From Bacteroidota bacterium (GTDB taxonomy: Bacteria > Bacteroidota > Bacteroidia > Flavobacteriales > Schleiferiaceae), in assembly GCA_024742495.1 (NCBI GenBank), contig JANSYJ010000005.1, forward strand, positions 141,913 to 205,912: DNA of 64,000 bases, in the 5' to 3' direction. Below the pieces are notes generated by a model. That model was not told where the DNA came from. It worked only from the letters and a program-made list of their open reading frames with translations, and made no database searches. Numbering within the stretch: the first letter of the stretch is position 1; each line of letters opens with the position of its first letter. The position numbers and the translations under genes are program-made. This document shows positions 46,206 to 53,102 of this stretch, piece after piece.

Positions 46206-48454
46206 TGAATTTGAATCTTCAGATTTTCCATGCCTTCGGAGTCTGAAATTTGCAGGATATAAACCCCGGCTTGCAGTTTAGGGTCCCAATAATACTGCTG
46301 ACCTTTAAATTGTGTTTGCCGCAATAAAGCACCGTCTAAGCTGAATAATCGTAAATAAATTTGATCAGCATTGCTTGATTCTACAGTAAAACCTTGGCTA
46401 CTCGGGTTAGGGTAGATCTGGTACTTTTTGCTTTCATTTTCATCTAAATCAGAGTAGTGTAAGAATTCGAAATAAACACTGTCGCGATGCAAGCAACCCA
46501 AGCTGTCTTGAGCTTCTAGCCAATGCCAAGCGTTAATTGTGATTGGTGATGCAGGATGGTTAACGGTCATGCTGTTAGCGCTTGTGCTGTCGGACCAAAG
46601 AGGATTGCTGAAGCCGGTGGGTAGGTTTAGCACCGAAAAATCACCGACGTATGTTAAAATAATTGTGTCTTGTCCTAAGTCTAACTCTGCGGTGGACTTC
46701 CGGATGATAATAGTATCGAGCTTCGATTGACACTGCCCAACGTCATTATAACCATAGTGGTAATAGAATTGGCCGCGGAAATGCCGGGGAAAGTAAGTGC
46801 TGCCAAAGGTATGGCTCACCCCGCTGCCCGCTTCAATATCTAATCCGGTTGAGGGATAGCGGTACAAATTAGAAGCGCTTTGATAGGCCAATCGCTGACT
46901 GGAGTTTTCCAAATACAAATAACAGGCTAGGGTATCGTAGGGATTTATTTTTAATCCGGGATAGCTTAAAATATAAACTGAATCTACGGCAGCGCCATAA
47001 ACACTATCGGATTGTACGGCCGACCAAAGGGCCGGATTTCCTTCATTGCCCAAATAGCTCCCGAGGTAGCTGCGCAAATTTACTTGCAAATCACCGCTGC
47101 TGCCGCTATAGAATAATAAGCTATCTATATATACCGTGTCCGCTTTGGCAATAAGATTAAACATGCAGCCATTCCAAAAGATATTACTAGTAGGGCTGGC
47201 GCTTAATTGGTCTATATAGTGATAAGGGCCGCGATAGGCCTGCAGGTAAAGGGTGTCACTCTGATTTCCCGGCCAGGCTAAATTGGCACCTCGGCTAATT
47301 TCTTGCTGTAGCAGAGGGTCGCTAAACCAACGAATATCATCTAAGCTGCTGGCGCTTAGGTTCAAACTATCAGAAGCACATGAGACCGTATCCGCTGTGC
47401 TTAGCACTACTTCTGGGGCGAGGCTAATTTTAAGACTGGCGCTCCGGTTATTGTTGCTGTTGGCGTCGTTGGGATAAATAAGCTCAGCATGTAGCATTAA
47501 ATCTCCGCCTGAGCTGTTATTAAGGCTAAAGTTTAAGCTTTGATAAGCGCATCCCGCCAAGGCACTTATATTTTGACTGAAGGTATCGATGCTTCCTGTA
47601 AGCTGGTTCTCCCGAATAAGTAAAATTTGCGCTTGGCCTTGGAGACTGTCGAAACGATGGTTCGCTAGTTCTATGCTAAAAATACTATTGCTTTGCCCGC
47701 AGCTGGAGGGGTTTAGCCACAGCGGTCGGCTAAGGGAAAGATCTATACCGGCCAATCCTTGAACCAAACTGTCGGGAAGCGCTGCTTGGATAGCAATTTG
47801 ACTTAGTAGTTTATGACCAGCATTATTTACATGCACGCCATCTCCACTATCGTAGGTGCTATCAATGGTATTTTGGCTATTTGCCAAGCCGGTCCAAAAG
47901 TCAAGGGCTTTGGAGCCGAAGTAGGCCGAAATGGAATCCCGCACCCCTAATTGTATTTGTATGCTCGATGAACCAAAATTTCGCGGTTGGGTGGTGCATA
48001 CCCAAACTGGCACGCCCTGTAAGTTAGCCAAGCTATCCATGGCAATGAAGTTGCTCATCTGCTGGTTGATGCCTGTTCCAATCGCCGCGTCATTTGAAGG
48101 GAGATTGATGATTATCGCATCAGGGTTTTGTCTTAGGGCGTGACTGATATTCCGCAGGGTATCGGGCTGAGGTCTATTGCTAGGTGGGCTAAAGGAATCA
48201 TGCATTAGACGCCAAGTATTGTAACCACCGCGAGCGAGGTTAACTACTTCATTATTCGGATTTATGCTTTGCAGGTAGTGTCGATAACGATTTACCCAAG
48301 CTGAGTCGGAGGGACTGGCGCCGGAGCCTGCCGCTGTTGAAGAGCCGATTACCACAATCTTGAGCGTATCAGACGCTAAACAGGCTGAGCTTTGAGCCTT
48401 CAATCCGAGGCTTAGTAGGCTTAGGTAAAAGCCGAAAAGTAGCTTGAATTTCAT
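46202..48454 (-). CDS. Secreted SGNH/GDSL hydrolase with T9SS sorting domain
   Basis: A 750-residue protein with a signal peptide (MKFKLLFGFYLSLLSLGLKA). Residues of about 30-235 form an SGNH esterase: block I IVVIGSSTAAGSGASP with the catalytic Ser, VNLARGGYNTW block II, IINLPSNDAAIG block III, and DGVHVNNAGHKLL block V with the Asp-His pair. CARDB-like and beta modules follow, then a sorting domain (YQIYPNPSSQGFTVESSNAD). It may deacylate polysaccharide or lipid outside the cell. The coupled MFS gene hints at uptake of a product. Confidence 0.88.
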   Translation of the reverse strand: MKFKLLFGFYLSLLSLGLKAQSSACLASDTLKIVVIGSSTAAGSGASPSDSAWVNRYRHYLQSINPNNEVVNLARGGYNTWRLMHDSFSPPSNRPQPDTLRNISHALRQNPDAIIINLPSNDAAIGTGINQQMSNFIAMDSLANLQGVPVWVCTTQPRNFGSSSIQIQLGVRDSISAYFGSKALDFWTGLANSQNTIDSTYDSGDGVHVNNAGHKLLSQIAIQAALPDSLVQGLAGIDLSLSRPLWLNPSSCGQSNSIFSIELANHRFDSLQGQAQILLIRENQLTGSIDTFSQNISALAGCAYQSLNFSLNNSSGGDLMLHAELIYPNDANSNNNRSASLKISLAPEVVLSTADTVSCASDSLNLSASSLDDIRWFSDPLLQQEISRGANLAWPGNQSDTLYLQAYRGPYHYIDQLSASPTSNIFWNGCMFNLIAKADTVYIDSLLFYSGSSGDLQVNLRSYLGSYLGNEGNPALWSAVQSDSVYGAAVDSVYILSYPGLKINPYDTLACYLYLENSSQRLAYQSASNLYRYPSTGLDIEAGSGVSHTFGSTYFPRHFRGQFYYHYGYNDVGQCQSKLDTIIIRKSTAELDLGQDTIILTYVGDFSVLNLPTGFSNPLWSDSTSANSMTVNHPASPITINAWHWLEAQDSLGCLHRDSVYFEFLHYSDLDENESKKYQIYPNPSSQGFTVESSNADQIYLRLFSLDGALLRQTQFKGQQYYWDPKLQAGVYILQISDSEGMENLKIQIQ

Positions 48455-48555
48455 TTTATGAAAATAGGAATAATTACAAGAAGCTTGCGCAGATGCGAGT
48501 AATTATACATTAATAAGCACGATATAAATTTATTTGTACAATTTTTAATTAATTA

Positions 48556-48587
48556 TTTGTGTAGTTAAAAATTCTTTTATTCATTTG
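48556..48587 (+). promoter_or_regulatory. Candidate promoter of the leader-TPR-RNA-slipin unit
   Basis: TTTG at 48556-48559 is followed after 20 bases by TTCATTTG at 48580-48587, one mismatch from TAnnTTTG. Transcription would start near 48594, about 20 bases before the leader ORF. No other promoter-like pattern lies between here and the TPR gene. Confidence 0.45.
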
Positions 48588-48614
48588 CATCGTCAAAATA
48601 AAAAAGAGCAAGTC

Positions 48615-48683
48615 ATGCATATTATTAATCTAAAATACGAACAAGATGGACCAAGCCTATGGCTGGGGTCGGGTATGTTCTAG
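48615..48683 (+). CDS. 22-codon leader peptide inside an attenuator (predicted)
   Basis: ATG at 48615 follows an A-rich stretch (AAAATAAAAAAGAGCAAGTC), the usual Bacteroidota start context, and the frame ends with TAG at 48681. The product would be 22 residues beginning MHIINLKYEQDG and ending GSGMF. It is not a known peptide, and no run of one amino acid is present. Its importance is positional: it translates across two mutually exclusive RNA pairings upstream of a terminator, with the stop codon eight bases past the antiterminator strand. Expression is unproven. Confidence 0.4.
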   Translation: MHIINLKYEQDGPSLWLGSGMF

Positions 48684-48741
48684 TGAATTATTTCAACTAG
48701 CAGATTTGCTCCCGGCCTTCTAAAGGACCGGGATTTTTTTT
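48639..48741 (+). promoter_or_regulatory. Transcription attenuator upstream of the TPR-RNA-slipin genes
   Basis: Four segments can pair alternately. Segment 1 GACC (48649-48652) pairs with segment 2 GGTC (48667-48670) inside a hairpin closed by GAACA/TGTTC (48639-48680) and topped by AGCC-TAT-GGCT. Segment 2 extended, GGTCGGG (48667-48673), can instead pair over all seven bases with segment 3 CCCGGCC (48711-48717), with one G-U. Segment 3 CCCGG also pairs with segment 4 CCGGG (48728-48732), followed by T8: a rho-independent terminator. A separate 8-bp hairpin lies at 48680-48700. This is the layout of a ribosome-controlled attenuator. After read-through, GACCGGGA (48726-48733) can pair with TCCCGGTC (48757-48764). 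Confidence 0.6.
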
Positions 48742-48777
48742 GCTGCGAGGTGCAGTTCCCGGTCGGTAACAACCTTA

Positions 48778-49314
48778 ATGCAAAAGAAAATGTCAACTTC
48801 AATAGTAAACTCATATTATTTAAAGGCCTACGAGGCTTATCCCTGGGAGCTTTCCGAGGTAGAGGAAAAACTAGATTATGCCCTGGCCTACGATCCAGAA
48901 CATATTTCGAGTTTGTGTTTAAAGTCTAAATACTACCTCTATGATCTTGGCTGGCAAGAGGAGGCTCGTCACCTAGCAGAACGCGCAATGGCGGTGGACC
49001 CTCGAAGTGTTTGTGCTGCAAAAGCTTTATTAAACTGTATGATTGAAATGGGAGCGCTTAAGGAAGCACTTCGATTTGTGGATTATATTAATAGAAAAAT
49101 TCCAATGAAGGCCGTAGATAAATATTTGTATATGGCAAATATTATGGAATTAAAATTACAGTTTAATATATCTTTAAACTACTATAAAAGGGCTTGTTTA
49201 TATATATGTGATTCCGAGCAATTGGATCAAGTAGAGGCAAGGCTAAAAATGGTGAAGCAAAAGCAAAAGCGCTGGCGGAAGCTCAAATCAAAGCCTTTAG
49301 TAGAGAATATTTAA
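48778..49314 (+). CDS. Small TPR-like helical protein of the Y RNA/slipin locus
   Basis: A 178-residue all-helical protein. The pattern fits about three TPR units: KLDYALAYDPEHISSLCLKS, LAERAMAVDPRSVCAAKALL, and the final ISLNYYKRACLYICDSEQL. Alanine and the DPxxxxA turn are at TPR positions. The C-terminus (KMVKQKQKRWRKLKSKP) is strongly basic and could contact RNA. There is no signal peptide. It lies after an attenuator and ends exactly where the structured RNA begins, so both may come from one transcript. I do not recognise a specific family. A second ATG lies four codons in. Confidence 0.75.
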   Translation: MQKKMSTSIVNSYYLKAYEAYPWELSEVEEKLDYALAYDPEHISSLCLKSKYYLYDLGWQEEARHLAERAMAVDPRSVCAAKALLNCMIEMGALKEALRFVDYINRKIPMKAVDKYLYMANIMELKLQFNISLNYYKRACLYICDSEQLDQVEARLKMVKQKQKRWRKLKSKPLVENI

Positions 49315-49640
49315 GATACGGTTTGATGAGACCGAGGGACCGCGACTAGTGCTTCTGTATAGCACGGTGGTGCTGGAAACAGTATGCCGCCCTAAACTTA
49401 TCACACAATCACCCCTGGTGTTATGGGTTCGAATCCCATTCTCGTTTTTTTCGAGATAGCTCAAATGGTTAGAGTACAGGCGGCTTCGGGCTTGAGCCCA
49501 CTGTTTTATGGGAACAGCGCCATCTCTCCTTAAGGGGAGACCTGCGCAGCTTCGGTTGCGCTCTGTAGAGTATTATCCACTCTTTAAACAGGATTAACCA
49601 CAAAGATGACTGGGGTAAAAATTTTGGGCTTTCGCCCGAA
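49315..49640 (+). ncRNA. Structured RNA with a permuted tRNA-like module (bacterial Y RNA/YrlA-like)
   Basis: Starts just after the TPR stop codon. The core is a tRNA mimic in permuted order. T-arm ATGGG-TTCGAAT-CCCAT lies at 49423-49439 after a five-base variable loop. Next comes an acceptor-like stem TCTCG/CGAGA (49440-49444, 49452-49456) closed by seven T. Then T8-A9-like TA, and D-arm GCTC-AAATGGTTA-GAGT at 49459-49475 with the GG of the D-loop. The anticodon stem CCTG (49414-49417)/CAGG (49477-49480) is open at its far end. Bacterial Y RNAs of the YrlA type mimic tRNA this way. Upstream are hairpins at 49319-49334, 49349-49365 and 49366-49391 (GAAA loop). Downstream hairpins lie at 49488-49499, 49501-49517, 49523-49540, 49544-49561 (TTCG loop), 49563-49591 and 49626-49637. 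Exact ends are unknown. Confidence 0.78.
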
Positions 49641-49805
49641 AAAGAGCCTTGGTGGAAAGTGTTAGCTAGAAATAGAGGACTGCGATTTTGTCAAAGGCCG
49701 GCTATGCCAAAGTCAATATCCTTTTTTCCGCGACTGCTTTCGCCAATGCTGCCCAGCGTCCTTGTGGATATTTATGAACCGGGCTTGTCCCAAAAAAAAA
49801 ATGTG

Positions 49806-50903
49806 ATGTTACGATTAGTAAATACACCCAAAGGAGTGATTTCCATATTATTTAGGAATGGACGTCCAAATCAAATTTTAACCGAAGGTGAAAATTGGAG
49901 CCTTAAAAGCGGCAGCCTTTATCAGTACCAACTTGGAGCTAAAGTAAGTCTGCCTACAACCGTAAGCTTAAGAGCAAACTTAGATGTTTTAGGTCAGTAC
50001 TTGGAAGTAATCGACCTTAAGCAAAGTGAAATTGCCATTGTCTTACGAAATGGAGTTTTTGAGGATCTTTTAGTGGCAGGCTTGCATGCCTACTGGAAGA
50101 GCGAGGACACGCTGGAGCTTAAAGCTTACAATACTCAAGCATTAGAATTGGCAGCGGATATCGACGCTAGTCTTCGCGCAATCCTTAGTGCTCGTGGTTT
50201 TGTAAGAGTTTTTAAAGTTGACCAAGGTGAAAAAGCCCTGCTTCTTAAAGATGCAAAACTCTTTAAGGTATTGGAGCCAGGCGAATATTTCTACTGGAAT
50301 AACCAAATCAGCTTAAAGCTCTTAAAGGCAAATATGCAAAAGCGCTCCCTGGAATTAAACGGCCAGGAAATGTTAACTAAGGATAAGGCCAGTTTAAGGA
50401 TAAACTTAATCGCCCTTATGCGAGTAGTTAATATTGAAAAGGCCTTAATGGAGAACAGCAATTATGAGCAACAAGCTTATTTAAGCCTCTCTTTGGCCTT
50501 AAGGGCTTATGTGTCTGAATTAAGCTTGGATGAATTGCTCAGCCGTAAAGTAGAGTTGGCCGAGAAAATCGCAAATACGGTGGTCCAAAAGTTCAATACT
50601 ATGGGACTTGAATTAGTAGATGTTGGCCTTCGAGATATCATTCTTCCCGGTGAAATGCGGGAGATTATGAATGCGGTGCTTTACGCTGAAAAGCAAGCTC
50701 AAGCTAATTTGGTAACCCGAAGAGAAGAAACGGCTTCTACGCGGAGTCTTATGAATACCGCAAAGCTAATGGAAAACAACCCTATGCTTTGGAAGCTAAA
50801 GGAAATGGAATACCTCGAAAAAGTAGTTTCCAAAGTGGGAACTGTAAATATCTCCGGTGGTGAACTGGGATCTAAACTTAGAGAATTATTCTCCTCCGCT
50901 TAA
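49806..50903 (+). CDS. Slipin-family SPFH/band 7 protein
   Basis: A 365-residue protein. LRVNT-like start followed by GVISILFRNGRPNQILTEGE, then a second propeptide-like repeat (AIVLRNGVFEDLLVAGLHAY) and a third (KALLLKDAKLFKVLEPGEYF), precede the SPFH core: LNGQEMLTKDKASLRINLIA, VGLRDIILPGEMREIMNAVL, and RREETASTRSLMNTAKLMEN. This matches the slipin subfamily that accompanies Rsr, Y RNA and RNA-repair genes in many bacteria. No transmembrane helix is evident. The frame opens upstream at 49659 (GTG) and has ATGs at 49704 and 49746. The ATG at 49806, right after an A10 tract, is chosen because homology-like sequence begins there. A terminator follows. Confidence 0.88.
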   Translation: MLRLVNTPKGVISILFRNGRPNQILTEGENWSLKSGSLYQYQLGAKVSLPTTVSLRANLDVLGQYLEVIDLKQSEIAIVLRNGVFEDLLVAGLHAYWKSEDTLELKAYNTQALELAADIDASLRAILSARGFVRVFKVDQGEKALLLKDAKLFKVLEPGEYFYWNNQISLKLLKANMQKRSLELNGQEMLTKDKASLRINLIALMRVVNIEKALMENSNYEQQAYLSLSLALRAYVSELSLDELLSRKVELAEKIANTVVQKFNTMGLELVDVGLRDIILPGEMREIMNAVLYAEKQAQANLVTRREETASTRSLMNTAKLMENNPMLWKLKEMEYLEKVVSKVGTVNISGGELGSKLRELFSSA

Positions 50904-50908
50904 TGCAA

Positions 50909-50940
50909 GCCTCGGTGCTCTTAGAGTACCGGGGCTTTTT
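50909..50940 (+). terminator. Rho-independent terminator after the slipin gene
   Basis: A 12-bp stem (GCCTCGGTGCTC paired with GAGTACCGGGGC, three G-U pairs) with a three-base loop, followed by five T. It closes the leader-TPR-RNA-slipin unit. Confidence 0.85.
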
Positions 50941-51019
50941 GGTTTATCAAATCATTAATAAACGCTCAATGAGGCTAAGAAAAAGCGCTTTATCGTAATA
51001 TTGCAAAATAACACTTGAT

Positions 51020-51349
51020 ATGGGTTTAACACGTACCGATCTTTTCTCCGACGCACAGAATGAATTGGCTTTAATTGCTAAGGTAATGGGGCATCCTGCT
51101 CGAATCGCAATTCTGCAACATCTGTTAAAAACGAGAGCCTGTGTTAATGGCGATTTGGTAAAGGAGTTGGGTTTGGCTCAAGCGACTATCAGTCAGCATT
51201 TACGCGAGCTTAAATCCATCGATATTATCCAGGGTACCATTGAAGGAACATCGGTTTGCTATTGTATAAACCCCGCTACCTGGACCAAGATTAATAAGCT
51301 ATTTGGAGAACTTTTCGCCAGTTATACCACTAATGATCAATGCTGCTAA
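51020..51349 (+). CDS. arsR: ArsR-family arsenic-responsive repressor
   Basis: A 109-residue winged-helix repressor. AKVMGHPARIAILQHLLKTR leads into the recognition helix LAQATISQHLRELKSIDII. Cysteines at ACVNGD, CYC and the C-terminal QCC could bind trivalent arsenic. It starts the operon with the arsenate reductase-like and Acr3 genes. A TAATATTG box at 50996-51003 is a possible -7 element overlapping the expected operator. Confidence 0.92.
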   Translation: MGLTRTDLFSDAQNELALIAKVMGHPARIAILQHLLKTRACVNGDLVKELGLAQATISQHLRELKSIDIIQGTIEGTSVCYCINPATWTKINKLFGELFASYTTNDQCC

Positions 51350-51350
51350 A

Positions 51351-51953
51351 ATGAATACCGACCTTAAAAATTACCTAGACCAACTACTAACACTGGAGCT
51401 AGACCCTGCAAGAAAAGAGGCCCTAGAGCCGCTAATTAATTATCTGCGGAAGCGAAACGAGGCGCAACTGAATTTTATATGTACCCATAATTCGCGACGT
51501 TCTCAAATGGCACAGGTTTGGGCTCAAGTGGCAGCAGACTATCACCACTATAATTTAACCTCTTATTCGGGTGGGATAGAGGTTACCGCTTGTAATGAAA
51601 GGACAGTAGCGGCCTTGGAGCGGGCGGGACTTAAAACCCTTGGCGCAGAAGGAGATGTTAATCCGCTTTATAAATTAAGTTATTCAGAAGAAAAGGCGAG
51701 TATCGCCCTATCCTCCAAGCTATTTGATGATTCAATAAATCCGAGCTCCGATTTTGCCGCCGTAATGACTTGCTCGCATGCCGAGGAGAATTGCCCTTTC
51801 GTGGCTGGGGCCGATCAACGTATTGCCCTCACTTATGAAGATCCCAAGGCTTTTGATGATTCACCAGAAGAAGTCCAGGCTTACGACCTAAGGTGTGCTC
51901 AAATTGCACGGGAAATGTTCTATGTTTTTAAAACCGTGCAAAATGGGAACTAA
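51351..51953 (+). CDS. Low-molecular-weight phosphatase/arsenate reductase-like protein
   Basis: A 200-residue protein of the LMW-PTP/ArsC fold. [14 protein letters not shown] is the CX5R catalytic loop, [17 protein letters not shown] a family block, and [14 protein letters not shown] the second cysteine pair used in thioredoxin-linked arsenate reduction. It starts one base after the arsR stop. The acr3 gene overlaps its 3' end by 11 bases. Reduction of arsenate to arsenite before export fits the context. An earlier ATG at 51333 inside arsR is less likely. Confidence 0.9.
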   Translation: MNTDLKNYLDQLLTLELDPARKEALEPLINYLRKRNEAQLNFICTHNSRRSQMAQVWAQVAADYHHYNLTSYSGGIEVTACNERTVAALERAGLKTLGAEGDVNPLYKLSYSEEKASIALSSKLFDDSINPSSDFAAVMTCSHAEENCPFVAGADQRIALTYEDPKAFDDSPEEVQAYDLRCAQIAREMFYVFKTVQNGN

Positions 51954-52989
51954 AAAGCTCTCCTTTTTAGATCGTTATCTAAGCCTCTGGATTTTCCTCG
52001 CCATGTCGCTTGGCTTGGCGATAGGTTACTTTTATCCCAATTTCTCCATCAACTTACAGCAAAGTGAGGAGGGTGAAACCAATATTCCACTGGCCATTGG
52101 CTTAATCCTAATGATGTACCCGCCACTGGCAAAGGTGAATTTTAAAAGACTGCCTAGTGTTTTTCGCAATGTCCGAATCCTATCTATTTCGCTGGTATTA
52201 AATTGGGTCATTGGTCCTGTTTTAATGTTCAGCTTGGCGCTGATTTTTTTACACGATCACCCCGCTTACATGTCGGGCTTAATCTTAATTGGCTTAGCGC
52301 GATGTATTGCCATGGTTTTGGTATGGAACGATTTAGCCGATGGTTCGCCTGAATATGCTGCTGGCTTGGTGGCTTTAAACAGTGTTTTTCAAGTTTTCGC
52401 CTACAGCTTTTATGCCTGGGTTTTTATGGCGGTGCTTCCACCCGTATTTGGAGTAGATGGGATGGCGGTTTCTATTTCCATTGGCTTAATTGCCAAAAGC
52501 GTTTTAATCTATTTGGGTATTCCCTTCGCCATGGGCTTGCTCAGTAGAATGTTATTAGTGCCGCTTAAAGGGGAGCAATGGTATACTGAACGCTTTATTC
52601 CCCTTATTTCACCAATTACCTTAATCGCATTGCTCGCCACCATAATCTTGATGTTTAGCTTAAAAGGTGAGCTCATTGTGGATTTGCCTTACGATGTATT
52701 ACTCATTGCGCTACCACTGGCAATTTACTTCTTGCTCATGTTTCTAATTGGCTTTTTCTTTAGCAGATGGATGGGTGCTAGCTATGATCAAAATGCGGCA
52801 ATTTCATTTACCGCTGCCGGAAATAATTTTGAGTTGGCCATTGCCGTGGCCATTGCGGTATTTGGTATAAACTCTGGTCAGGCTTTCACGGGAGTAATTG
52901 GTCCCCTGGTGGAAGTGCCAGCTTTAATTTTATTAGTACGGGCGGCCTTTTACTTAAAAGCTAAATGGTATTCGCAGGCTAAAGCTTAG
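51943..52989 (+). CDS. acr3: Acr3-family arsenite efflux transporter
   Basis: A 348-residue membrane protein with about ten helices. [20 protein letters not shown] holds the essential cysteine of Acr3 permeases, and [20 protein letters not shown] is the second signature. It exports arsenite (and perhaps antimonite). [16 protein letters not shown] is chosen as start; it overlaps the phosphatase gene's end by 11 bases, so translation is coupled. Confidence 0.95.
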   Translation: MGTKKLSFLDRYLSLWIFLAMSLGLAIGYFYPNFSINLQQSEEGETNIPLAIGLILMMYPPLAKVNFKRLPSVFRNVRILSISLVLNWVIGPVLMFSLALIFLHDHPAYMSGLILIGLARCIAMVLVWNDLADGSPEYAAGLVALNSVFQVFAYSFYAWVFMAVLPPVFGVDGMAVSISIGLIAKSVLIYLGIPFAMGLLSRMLLVPLKGEQWYTERFIPLISPITLIALLATIILMFSLKGELIVDLPYDVLLIALPLAIYFLLMFLIGFFFSRWMGASYDQNAAISFTAAGNNFELAIAVAIAVFGINSGQAFTGVIGPLVEVPALILLVRAAFYLKAKWYSQAKA

Positions 52990-52996
52990 TGTTATT

Positions 52997-53089
52997 TATA
53001 CAAGTAAGGGCTAAATCTTGTATATTAGTTCCGCACCAAAAAAAAACGTTTTCGCCAATAGTGTAAGCTTCAAGCTTGCGCTGATGGCG
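52997..53089 (+). promoter_or_regulatory. Inverted repeat and strong hairpin in the leader of the PAS kinase gene
   Basis: TATACAAG (52997-53004) and CTTGTATA (53017-53024) are perfect inverted copies with a 12-base spacer. Further on, 53053-53068 and 53074-53089 form a 16-bp stem with one mismatch and a five-base loop, ending 13 bases before the kinase ATG. The hairpin is not followed by T, so it is not an ordinary terminator; a role in translation control or as an operator pair is inferred. Confidence 0.5.
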
Positions 53090-53102
53090 TTCCTGCTCAT
53101 CT

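Noticed and set aside
49349..49365. Anticodon-arm-like hairpin (5-bp stem, 7-base loop) upstream of the T-arm
   Set aside because: The loop has C, not T, at the position equivalent to 33, and its placement before the T-arm does not fit a tRNA order.
49412..49480. A functional but split or permuted tRNA gene
   Set aside because: The acceptor ends are joined by seven T and there is no anticodon loop: the region where it should be is the entry and exit of the longer RNA. No splice-like bulge-helix-bulge is visible. A tRNA mimic fits better.
49315..49640. tmRNA (permuted two-piece form) or RNase P RNA
   Set aside because: tmRNA has a D-loop without a D-stem, a tag ORF ending in an Ala-rich peptide and CCA. 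This element has a full D-arm and no tag. RNase P signature segments are also missing.
49659..49805. N-terminal extension of slipin from GTG 49659 or ATG 49704
   Set aside because: The added residues lack resemblance to slipins, while the ATG at 49806 after the A10 tract begins exactly at the conserved part.
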